Positions 1 through 5,658 of a stretch of DNA of 6,278 bases are shown piece by piece. The stretch comes from Acidobacteriota bacterium (GTDB lineage: Bacteria > Acidobacteriota > Blastocatellia > Pyrinomonadales > Pyrinomonadaceae), in assembly GCA_013813755.1 (NCBI GenBank), contig JACCRD010000016.1, positions 1 through 6,278 on the forward strand, in the 5' to 3' direction. The notes beneath the pieces were generated by a model. That model had not been told where the DNA came from, ran no database searches, and worked only from the letters and a program-made list of their open reading frames with translations. Within the stretch, counting starts at the first letter, position 1. Every line of letters begins with the position of its first letter. The translations under genes and the position numbers were made by a program.

Positions 1-63
1 TTCGGTAGCAGCCAAATACCAGCCGTCGCCGTTGAGCAGTTTCAGCACATCACGCACCTTCAT
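1..63 (-). CDS. hicA: HicA family toxin (mRNA interferase), N-terminal 21 residues only
   Basis: Reading the minus strand from ATG at 63-61 gives 21 codons before the window edge: MKVRDVLKLLNGDGWYLAAT followed by E. This matches the conserved N-terminus of HicA/YcfA-type toxins (M-K-x-x-D-v-x-k-L-L-x-x-d-G-W-y), a small double-stranded-RNA-binding fold. HicA proteins are translation-dependent mRNA-cleaving toxins neutralised by HicB. The diagnostic G-S-H-x-x-F segment with the catalytic His would come just beyond the edge and is not visible. There is no room for hicB upstream (61 nt to the neighbouring stop codon), so a partner, if present, should be downstream, off the left edge. No Shine-Dalgarno precedes the ATG. 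Family call is from the motif alone; intactness cannot be judged. Confidence 0.72.
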   Translation of the reverse strand, partial: MKVRDVLKLLNGDGWYLAATE

Positions 64-70
64 TGAGCAA

Positions 71-99
71 AATTAACTTTTTACACGGTTAATAGTCAA
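71..99 (-). promoter_or_regulatory. Candidate sigma-70-type promoter for the hicA-like gene
   Basis: On the minus strand TTGACT (99-94) is a 5/6 match to the -35 consensus. It is followed by a 17-nt spacer and TTAATT (76-71), a poor (3/6) -10 element. Transcription would start about 6-8 nt past the -10, essentially at the ATG at 63, which implies a leaderless or near-leaderless mRNA. The absence of a Shine-Dalgarno sequence agrees with this. Position and the -35 are good; the -10 is weak. Confidence 0.35.
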
Positions 100-124
100 G
101 AAAATAGAGTTTATTGAATTATCT

Positions 125-406
125 TCACGCGACGACTTCAACGCCTTTCCAAAACGCGACGTGATTTTCAATCTCTTTGGCTTCCGTTTTCGGCGACGGG
201 TAAAACCAAGCCGCGTCTTTGTTTGTTTCACCGCCCGCTACGACATCGTAATAACTCGCCGTTCCTTTCCAGGGACAATCCGTGTTCGTCGCGCTCTGTT
301 TGAAATGTTCTCTGTTGATTGAATCATTGGGGAAATAATGATTTCCTTCAACCGCAATTGTTTTATCACTTTCGGCGATGGTTACGCCGTTCCAGATTGC
401 TTTCAT
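125..406 (-). CDS. DUF427 domain protein (93 aa), function unknown
   Basis: A single-domain small protein of the DUF427 family (Pfam PF04248, old name NTP_transf_9), which forms a compact beta-rich fold. Hallmarks visible are the N-terminal W-N-G-x-x-I-A-E-S (5-13), V-E-G-N-H-Y-F-P (19-26), the central C-P-W-K-G (44-48) followed by A-S-Y-Y-D-V, and A-A-W-F-Y-P-S-P (65-72). Length is normal for single-domain members. No signal peptide, so cytoplasmic. Start: ATG at 406-404 begins exactly at the domain boundary. The frame stays open to 457, but that extension is translated heptamer repeat and should not be used. The upstream neighbour, 88 nt away on the same strand, is a DCC-family protein. The biochemical role of DUF427 is not established; family assignment is secure. 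Confidence 0.9.
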   Translation of the reverse strand: MKAIWNGVTIAESDKTIAVEGNHYFPNDSINREHFKQSATNTDCPWKGTASYYDVVAGGETNKDAAWFYPSPKTEAKEIENHVAFWKGVEVVA

Positions 407-416
407 AATTTTATTT

Positions 417-483
417 AGTGGTAAACGGTAAGTGGTGAATGGTAAGTGAAAGCACAAAAACTTACCACTTACCGTTTACCACT
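417..483. repeat. Heptamer tandem repeats arranged as a 20-bp perfect inverted repeat
   Basis: Positions 421-448 read as four 7-bp units, GGTAAAC, GGTAAGT, GGTGAAT, GGTAAGT. The opposite orientation follows at about 460-483 (units ACTTACC, GTTTACC). Positions 417-436 and 464-483 are exact reverse complements (20 bp), enclosing a 27-nt loop that holds a further GGTAAGTG copy. The block fills the gap between the DUF393 stop and the DUF427 start. It could fold as a long hairpin in either strand's RNA, but no T-tract follows either arm, so a classical terminator is not supported. It resembles heptameric short tandem repeats described in filamentous cyanobacteria. Confidence 0.85.
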
Positions 484-494
484 TAAACGTTGAT

Positions 495-911
495 TTAATT
501 TGTCGCTAAAAATCGGGCGCGTATTTCCGGTGTCGGCAGCATACACGCTTCCTGTTTGCCGAACATTTTATAACGGTATTTGGCAAAAAGATTATAAAAA
601 ACGTCCCGGACGAAACTCGGCACGACGGTAAAGCCGTAAAACCAGGACCAGTAACCGCTGAGTTTGCGGGCAATTCGCAATGCGGCGGTCGTGCGCGTGT
701 AAGCTTTGCCGTCTTCAATCAAAACTACCGAATCGGTAACGGTTTTGTCGATGCCGTGTTCTCCTAGTAATTTCTGTCCGACTTCCGATTGCAGCGGCGC
801 GAATTTGAAGTAACCCGCCTGGTCGCGGTCAATTATAAAATTGACCGAATCGTTGCAAAAATTACACACGCCATCAAAAAGAATAACTCCGTTCTGTGTC
901 GTTTCATTCAT
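495..911 (-). CDS. DCC family (DUF393, YuxK-like) thiol-disulfide oxidoreductase-like protein
   Basis: 138 aa, the usual length for this family (Pfam PF04134). The defining D-G-V-C-N-F-C motif is at residues 13-19, giving Asp13, Cys16 and Cys19 in a CxxC arrangement near the N-terminus. The conserved tail C-M-L-P-T-P-E-I-R-A-R-F-L begins at Cys123. The internal segment with Y-W-S-W-F-Y and V-P-x-x-V-R-D-x-x-Y is also typical. The family is predicted to adopt a thioredoxin-like fold and act in thiol-disulfide exchange, but physiological substrates are largely unknown. No signal peptide or membrane segment, so cytoplasmic. ATG at 911-909 is used; it follows an AT-rich leader without a clear Shine-Dalgarno. 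It is transcribed towards the DUF427 gene and may share its transcript, although the repeat hairpin lies between them. Confidence 0.9.
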   Translation of the reverse strand: MNETTQNGVILFDGVCNFCNDSVNFIIDRDQAGYFKFAPLQSEVGQKLLGEHGIDKTVTDSVVLIEDGKAYTRTTAALRIARKLSGYWSWFYGFTVVPSFVRDVFYNLFAKYRYKMFGKQEACMLPTPEIRARFLATN

Positions 912-919
912 AATTTTTA

Positions 920-948
920 ATAATAAAACCTGCGGTGAAAATCGCCAA
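920..948 (-). promoter_or_regulatory. Candidate sigma-70-type promoter for the DCC-family gene
   Basis: On the minus strand TTGGCG (948-943) matches the -35 consensus at 4/6. After a 17-nt spacer comes TATTAT (925-920), a 5/6 match to the -10. Only 8 nt separate the -10 from the ATG at 911, so the mRNA would begin at or within about 3 nt of the start codon. This is the same geometry as the hicA promoter candidate and fits the lack of a Shine-Dalgarno. Confidence 0.4.
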
Positions 949-1046
949 GCTTAAAAGTCCCGGCAGTTTTTCTCCGGAAATATTCAATCGTAAAAGATAC
1001 GACGAAGATTTTTTTAACATCGATTTCTTTTTGAAACATTTTAGTT

Positions 1047-1069
1047 TATACTGCGTAGAAATTTCGCAG
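1047..1069 (+). promoter_or_regulatory. Candidate -10 element and adjoining imperfect palindrome upstream of the amidohydrolase operon
   Basis: TATACT at 1047-1052 is a 5/6 match to a -10 box, but the sequence at -35 spacing (TTCTTT, 1024-1029) is poor. Overlapping its end, CTGCGTAGAAATTTCGCAG (1051-1069) is a palindrome with 5-bp perfect outer arms (CTGCG/CGCAG) centred on 1060. It sits at the expected transcription start, where an operator could lie. The leader from here to the ATG at 1102 is about 40 nt. In the rest of 912-1101 I see nothing else convincing. Confidence 0.3.
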
Positions 1070-1101
1070 TTTCATTTTGTAAAAATCCTACCTGAAAAGT
1101 T

Positions 1102-2796
1102 ATGAAAAATTTATTTTTGCGTTGTTTGACCGCGATTCTGACGGTTACTTCTCTTTGTTTGGCAATTGAAGCTCAGACGCGGGCTGAAACTTTTGCTATT
1201 ACCAACGCGCAAATCGCGACTGTTTCCGGTCCGGTAATTTCGCGCGGAACCGTTGTCATTCGTGACGGTTTAATCGAATCAATCGGCGAAAACGCGAAAG
1301 TTCCGGCTGACGCGCGAATTATCGACGGCGCGGGCTTAACCATTTATCCGGGACTTATTGACACTAATACGAGTCTCGGACTCGCCGCGTTGGTCGCCGC
1401 CGCGCCGCGTCCGCCCGGGCAGGGCGGTCCACAAACGGTGCAGATCGCGCAGCAACAGCCTGCGCAACCGCTGTCATCAAACTCAAACTTTCCCAATGGT
1501 TTGCGACCTGAGCAATCCGCCGCCGAGCAATTAAGAGCCGGTGAAGCGCTGTTTGAAACGAACAGAAACGCGGGATTTACAACAGTTTTAACCGTCGGGC
1601 GCGAAGGTATTTTCAACGGGCAATCAGCCGTTGTCAATCTCGCGGGCGATTCGGTTTCGGAAATGATTGTTCGCGCTCCTTTTGCCGAGCACGTAACGTT
1701 TACTACTCTGCGCGGTGGTTATCCGGGTTCTTTGCTCGGAACTTTTTCAGCGATGCGGCAGATGTTTCTGGATGCCGGCAGGCTTCAGGAAGTCAGAAAA
1801 ATGTATGACAAAAATCCGCGCGGCTTAAAACGTCCAGATGCGGACGCTTCGCTCGACGCGCTGATTCCGGTTTTGAACGGCACAATGCCCGTCGTGTTCA
1901 ACGCGAACTCGGAAATTGAAATTACTCGCGCGCTTAATTTAGCCGGAGAATTTAAGCTGAAAGCAATTATCGCGGGCGGGCAGGAAGCCTGGAAGGTTGC
2001 GCCGCGGCTGAAAGCGCAAAATATTCCGGTGTTGCTTTCCTTGAATTTTCCAAAGCGAACCGCCGTCGCTTCGCCTGACGCTGACGCGGAAAGTATCGAA
2101 ATTTTAAGACTGCGGGCGGAAACTCCCAAAACTGCCGCCAGGCTTGCCCAGGCAGGCGTAAAATTTGCCTTTCAATCGGGCGGAATGTCAAATATCTCCG
2201 ATTTTTTGACGAACGCCAATAAAGCGGTCGAAAACGGTCTGGATAGAAACGCGGCAATTCGCGCGATGACTTTATCGGCGGCGGAAATTCTCGGCGTTGA
2301 AAATCGGCTCGGTTCGGTTGAACCCGGCAAAATCGCTAATCTTACCGTTTTCCGCGGCGGGATTTTTGATAAAACAAAAGCTGTGACACACGTTTTCGTC
2401 GACGGCAAAATGTTTGAAGTAAAAGCCGCGCCGAAAGCCGATGAACGAAGACCGGGCGGAACCGGCAGACCCGGCGGAAATCAGCCGACGGCGCTGGCAA
2501 CCGTCGGCGGCGTTTACGCCATCACCATCGACATTCCGGGACAGCCTCTGCAGGGAACTTTGAGTTTGACGCAGCAGGAAGCGATTTTAACCGGAAGCCT
2601 GCAGACCCAGCTCGGCACAAATTTGGTTAAAGACGGAAAAGTGACGGCAGAGGGTTTCACCTTTTCGTCAACCGCTGAGTTTGGCGGCTCGACAATTGAT
2701 ATTGTTGTTGACGGCAGAGTTACCGGAAACCAGGTGAGTGGCACTTTTACGACACCGCAGGGCGCAATTCCGTTTAGCGGAACGAAAACACCGTAA
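1102..2796 (+). CDS. Exported amidohydrolase-fold protein lacking all metal ligands, with extra C-terminal beta domain
   Basis: 564 aa. Residues 1-24 form a Sec signal peptide with likely cleavage at A-I-E-A|Q. The N-terminal beta segment (A-I-T-N-A-Q-I-A-T-V) leads into the amidohydrolase barrel. The usual D-x-H-x-H is replaced by D-T-N-T-S (87-91). The strand-5 H-A-H is N-A-N (267-269), the strand-6 His is Gly (about 292, in G-G-Q-E-A-W-K), and the final S-D is S-G-G (about 359-361). The C-terminal amidohydrolase signature (L-G-S-V-E-P-G-K-I-A-N-L-T-V-F) is intact, so the fold is kept while the metal site is gone. A Gly/Pro/Arg-rich linker (about 443-466) connects to an approximately 95-residue beta-rich domain (469-564) absent from the two neighbours. 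First gene of a three-gene operon; ATG 1102 directly starts the signal peptide, with a weak Shine-Dalgarno. Probably a periplasmic pseudoenzyme or binding subunit. Fold confident, function unknown. Confidence 0.88.
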   Translation: MKNLFLRCLTAILTVTSLCLAIEAQTRAETFAITNAQIATVSGPVISRGTVVIRDGLIESIGENAKVPADARIIDGAGLTIYPGLIDTNTSLGLAALVAAAPRPPGQGGPQTVQIAQQQPAQPLSSNSNFPNGLRPEQSAAEQLRAGEALFETNRNAGFTTVLTVGREGIFNGQSAVVNLAGDSVSEMIVRAPFAEHVTFTTLRGGYPGSLLGTFSAMRQMFLDAGRLQEVRKMYDKNPRGLKRPDADASLDALIPVLNGTMPVVFNANSEIEITRALNLAGEFKLKAIIAGGQEAWKVAPRLKAQNIPVLLSLNFPKRTAVASPDADAESIEILRLRAETPKTAARLAQAGVKFAFQSGGMSNISDFLTNANKAVENGLDRNAAIRAMTLSAAEILGVENRLGSVEPGKIANLTVFRGGIFDKTKAVTHVFVDGKMFEVKAAPKADERRPGGTGRPGGNQPTALATVGGVYAITIDIPGQPLQGTLSLTQQEAILTGSLQTQLGTNLVKDGKVTAEGFTFSSTAEFGGSTIDIVVDGRVTGNQVSGTFTTPQGAIPFSGTKTP

Positions 2797-2830
2797 TTAT
2801 CAATCGATACAAATCTTTTAGACGTTCTTT

Positions 2831-2834
2831 GGAG
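2831..2834 (+). promoter_or_regulatory. Shine-Dalgarno that fixes the start of the second amidohydrolase
   Basis: GGAG is followed by 8 nt and then ATG at 2843. A TTG six nucleotides earlier in frame is only 2 nt from this motif and is therefore not a plausible start. Confidence 0.75.
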
Positions 2835-2842
2835 AATTGGAA

Positions 2843-4279
2843 ATGAAAAAAATCTTCGCTTTTGTTCTGAATATTTTAATGGTGACGAGTTTTTGGCAGG
2901 TGAGTTTTGCCCAAAATCGCCAAGATAAAAATGAAGTCCTGATTCGTAATGCAACCGTTTTGACGGCGGCGAACGGAACGCTCCAAAATACGGACATTCT
3001 TGTTCAAAAAGGTAAAATCACAAAAATCGGTAGAGATTTGAAAGCTTCGTCCGGCGCTCAAATCGTTGACGCGACCGGAAAATTTATCTCGCCCGGAATT
3101 ATTGACTGCCACTCGCACACGATGCTTGATGCCGTCAACGAAGCGACATACAGCGTAACTTCGATGACAAATGTTCGTGATGTTCTCAATCCAACCGATA
3201 TATCAATTTACCGCGCTCTGGCGGGCGGCGTTACGACGGCGAATCTCTTGCACGGCTCGGCAAATGCGATCGGCGGACAAAATACGGTGGTCAAATATAA
3301 ATTCGGTCGCCCCGTCGAAGAATTTATCGTGCAGGGTGCACCTCCGGGAATTAAGTTCGCGCTCGGCGAAAATCCGAAGCGCGTTGGCTCTAACCCGCAA
3401 CCCGGACAAACATCGCGTTATGCAATCACGCGAATGGGAACGATGGAAGTTATTCGCAGTGCTTTCGTACGTGCCAGAGATTACAAAAAGTCTTGGGACG
3501 AATATCGCGCCAGAGTTGCCAAAAACGACAAAATGGCAGTCCCGCCGCGCCGAAGTTTAGAACTCGATCCGATTGTCGAAATTCTCGAAGGCAAACGCCT
3601 CGTTCACGCCCATGGCTATCGTTCGGACGAGCATCTGAATCTGCTTCTGCTTGCCGATGAATTCGGTTTCAAAGTCGCTACTTTGCAGCACGCGCTTGAG
3701 GCTTACAAAATCGCGCCGGAGATTGCAAGGCGCGGAACCGGCGCTTCAATTTTTGCCGACAGTTGGGGATATAAGCTCGAAGCCTACGATTCGATTCCCT
3801 ATAATGCCGCCATTTTGTATAAAAATGGCGTGTTGGTTTCGATCAACTCTGATTCGGACGAACGCGCCCGGAGGCTTAATTTAGACGCGGCGAAAGTTGA
3901 AAAATATGGCGGCGTGCCGGAACAAGACGCGCTGAAAATGATTACGCTTAATCCCGCAAAACAACTCGGAATTGACAAACGAACCGGTTCGATTGAGATC
4001 GGAAAAGATGCCGACATTGTGATTTGGAACGCGCACCCGTTCAGCGTTTACGCGCGTCCCGAAATGACAATGATTGATGGCGAAGTTTATTTTGATCGCA
4101 GCAAGGATGTGCAAAAACGCGCCGATCTTCAAAAAGAACGCGAAACGCTCGAGAAAATGGACATCAACCGCGCACCGGCGAGCGGCGGCGCTAACACCAC
4201 GTTGCCGGTTGTCCCGAGAGAAAAACGAGAAGCGCACCGCGATGACGCGGATAGCATTAAAGACGGAGGAAATAAATAA
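2843..4279 (+). CDS. Exported metal-dependent amidohydrolase, apparently catalytically intact
   Basis: 478 aa counted from ATG 2843. Residues 1-23 are a Sec signal peptide (M-K-K-I-F, hydrophobic core, cleavage near S-F-A|Q). Expected ligands of the amidohydrolase superfamily are present: H90-S-H92 in P-G-I-I-D-C-H-S-H, H255-A-H257 on strand 5, H283 on strand 6 (L-Q-H-A-L-E-A-Y-K), and D337 in N-S-D-S-D-E. Lys171 in I-K-F-A-L-G-E-N-P-K is a candidate bridging (carboxylated) lysine. G-S-A-N-A-I-G-G-Q (138-146) and the late L-G-I-D-K-R-T-G-S-I-E-I-G-K-D-A-D-I-V signature are also there. Related to imidazolonepropionase- and prolidase-like secreted amidohydrolases; substrate cannot be deduced. 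The last 55 or so residues are a charged tail. It lies 46 nt after gene 1 and its stop overlaps the start of gene 3 by one base. This is the only member of the trio expected to hydrolyse anything. Confidence 0.93.
   Translation: MKKIFAFVLNILMVTSFWQVSFAQNRQDKNEVLIRNATVLTAANGTLQNTDILVQKGKITKIGRDLKASSGAQIVDATGKFISPGIIDCHSHTMLDAVNEATYSVTSMTNVRDVLNPTDISIYRALAGGVTTANLLHGSANAIGGQNTVVKYKFGRPVEEFIVQGAPPGIKFALGENPKRVGSNPQPGQTSRYAITRMGTMEVIRSAFVRARDYKKSWDEYRARVAKNDKMAVPPRRSLELDPIVEILEGKRLVHAHGYRSDEHLNLLLLADEFGFKVATLQHALEAYKIAPEIARRGTGASIFADSWGYKLEAYDSIPYNAAILYKNGVLVSINSDSDERARRLNLDAAKVEKYGGVPEQDALKMITLNPAKQLGIDKRTGSIEIGKDADIVIWNAHPFSVYARPEMTMIDGEVYFDRSKDVQKRADLQKERETLEKMDINRAPASGGANTTLPVVPREKREAHRDDADSIKDGGNK
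4265..4270 (+). promoter_or_regulatory. Strong Shine-Dalgarno for the third amidohydrolase, inside gene 2
   Basis: GGAGGA lies 8 nt before ATG 4279 and encodes the two glycines near the end of gene 2. With the TAATG stop-start overlap (4277-4281) it indicates translational coupling. It also selects ATG 4279 over the in-frame ATG at 4294. Confidence 0.85.
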
Positions 4280-5652
4280 TGAAATTACGAATTATGAATT
4301 ATAAGTTACGAGCTACAAAATCTTTTTTCCATCTGTGTTTACCGGTGTTTATTTGTGGTTTAATTTCTTCCGTTTTTGCGCAAAATGATGCTTCGCAGCA
4401 AAATCAGACGGGCAGAGCAGGTACTTTTGCGATCACCAATGCGCGAATCGTAACGGTTTCCGGCGCGACGATTGAAAACGGAACGGTGGTCATTCAAAAC
4501 GGAAAAATTACCGCCGTCGGGGCAAATGTTAGCGCTCCGAGCGGTGCGGAAACAATTGACGGCAAAGGTTTGAGCGTTTATCCGGGAATGATTGACGCGG
4601 GAACAAGTATGGGACTGGTCGAAATTAGCGGGGGCGTGCCCGGCTCGGTCGATGTTTCCGAAACCGGGACGATGAACGCCAATGCAAAAGCTATCGTCGG
4701 CATCAACCCGCACAGCGCTCACGTCAATGTGACGCGCGTCAACGGGGTCACGACAGTTCTTTCGATGCCGGTCGGCGGCGTCGTCTCCGGGCAGGCGGCG
4801 GTAATTAATCTTAACGGCTCGACGCAGGGCGAGATGGCGATTAATCCAAATTTTGGATTAATCGTCAATTTTCCGCGCATCAGCACTTTTGGCGGGTTTA
4901 ATGCCGGAGCCGGAGCGCAGCCGCTTGATTACAGTCAAGCCGTTAAAAATCGGGACAAAAACCTTGAAGATTTGAAAAAGATGTTCGCGGACGCGGAAAA
5001 TTATGCCAAAATTCAGGAAGCCTATGCGAGAGACAAATCTCTGCCGTATCCAACGACTGATTTAAAGATGGACGCGATGACTCCTTTTGCGCGCGGCGAA
5101 AAGCCGATGATTTTCACTGCCGAACGTGAACGAGATATTCGCGGCGTCGTAAATTTTATCAAAGGCACGAAAATCAAAGCGATCATAATGGGCGGGCAGG
5201 AAGCCTGGAAAGCGGCGAATGAACTGAAACAAAATAATATTTCCGTCATATACACAAACATTTACAGTCTTCCGGTGCACAACGACGATCCGTATGATTA
5301 TTTGTTTGAAGCTCCTTCAAAACTACAGCAGGCAGGCGTAAAATTCTGCGTCGCAACCGGCGACGCCGGCGCGGAAGTGCGCGATCTGCCTTATCACGCG
5401 GGGCTTGCGTCGGCTTACGGTTTGTCAAAAGATGAAGCCTTAAAATCCGTAACGCTTTATCCGGCGCAGATTCTCGGCATCAGCGACCGGCTCGGTTCAA
5501 TCGAAACCGGCAAAATCGCCAATATCGTTGTCACTGACGGCGATATTTTAGAACCGCGTACAAACATCAAACATCTTTTTATCAATGGCAGAATGCTCCC
5601 GCTCACCAGCCGCCACACGGAGCTTTACGATTCCTTTAAAGATAGAAAATGA
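4279..5652 (+). CDS. Exported amidohydrolase-fold protein with eroded metal site
   Basis: 457 aa. Its signal peptide has an unusually long basic n-region (residues 2-14, with five Lys/Arg) before the hydrophobic core F-F-H-L-C-L-P-V-F-I, with likely cleavage at V-F-A|Q near residue 35. The barrel keeps A-I-T-N-A-R-I-V-T-V and the closing L-G-S-I-E-T-G-K-I-A-N-I-V-V signature. D-x-H-x-H is replaced by D-A-G-T-S (106-110), the strand-5 H-A-H by T-A-E (280-282), and the strand-6 His by Gly305 in G-G-Q-E-A-W-K. Asp362 (A-T-G-D) may be the retained strand-8 Asp. N-G-V-T-T-V-L-S-M-P and V-S-G-Q-A-A-V-I-N-L link it closely to gene 1. I recall the D-A-x-T-x variant as common in Acidobacteriota and Bacteroidota relatives, so the loss looks family-wide. 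Translationally coupled to gene 2; probably periplasmic. Function unknown. Confidence 0.9.
   Translation: MKLRIMNYKLRATKSFFHLCLPVFICGLISSVFAQNDASQQNQTGRAGTFAITNARIVTVSGATIENGTVVIQNGKITAVGANVSAPSGAETIDGKGLSVYPGMIDAGTSMGLVEISGGVPGSVDVSETGTMNANAKAIVGINPHSAHVNVTRVNGVTTVLSMPVGGVVSGQAAVINLNGSTQGEMAINPNFGLIVNFPRISTFGGFNAGAGAQPLDYSQAVKNRDKNLEDLKKMFADAENYAKIQEAYARDKSLPYPTTDLKMDAMTPFARGEKPMIFTAERERDIRGVVNFIKGTKIKAIIMGGQEAWKAANELKQNNISVIYTNIYSLPVHNDDPYDYLFEAPSKLQQAGVKFCVATGDAGAEVRDLPYHAGLASAYGLSKDEALKSVTLYPAQILGISDRLGSIETGKIANIVVTDGDILEPRTNIKHLFINGRMLPLTSRHTELYDSFKDRK
4283..4317 (+). repeat. Five heptamer repeats at the start of the third amidohydrolase gene
   Basis: Consecutive 7-bp units AATTACG, AATTATG, AATTATA, AGTTACG, AGCTACA begin just after the start codon and degrade towards the 3' end. 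They encode roughly residues 3-13, the basic n-region of the signal peptide. No equivalent stretch exists in genes 1 or 2, whose hydrophobic cores start within a few residues of Met1. Confidence 0.75.
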
Positions 5653-5658
5653 GAAGTT

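Noticed and set aside
407..457. Upstream in-frame extension of the DUF427 gene to an ATG at 457.
   Set aside because: The 17 added residues are translated heptamer repeat and hairpin loop, are not family-like, and the domain begins at ATG 406.
417..483. The heptamer palindrome as an intrinsic terminator or CRISPR-like array.
   Set aside because: No T-tract follows the stem on either strand, and units are contiguous 7-mers without spacers.
988..1015. Short stem TCGTA/TACGA (988-1002) followed by a T7 run as a terminator.
   Set aside because: Only 5 bp, the T-run starts 6 nt after the stem, and no plus-strand gene lies upstream to terminate.
1031..1052. TTGAAA (1031-1036) paired with TATACT (1047-1052) as a promoter.
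   Set aside because: The spacer is only 10 nt, too short for a sigma-70 promoter.
1144..1170. Lipoprotein signal (Cys in T-S-L-C) in gene 1.
   Set aside because: The residue before Cys is Leu, not the small residue a lipobox needs; a signal peptidase I site at A-I-E-A|Q fits better.
2837..2842. TTG start for the second amidohydrolase, two codons upstream.
   Set aside because: It is 2 nt from the GGAG Shine-Dalgarno, whereas ATG 2843 is correctly spaced at 8 nt and begins a standard M-K-K signal peptide.
2514..2954. A 146-codon minus-strand open frame across the gene 1/gene 2 junction, and other long antisense frames over the operon.
   Set aside because: They lie opposite well-supported coding sequence, have no recognisable domains or ribosome binding sites, and read as mirror images of the codon bias.
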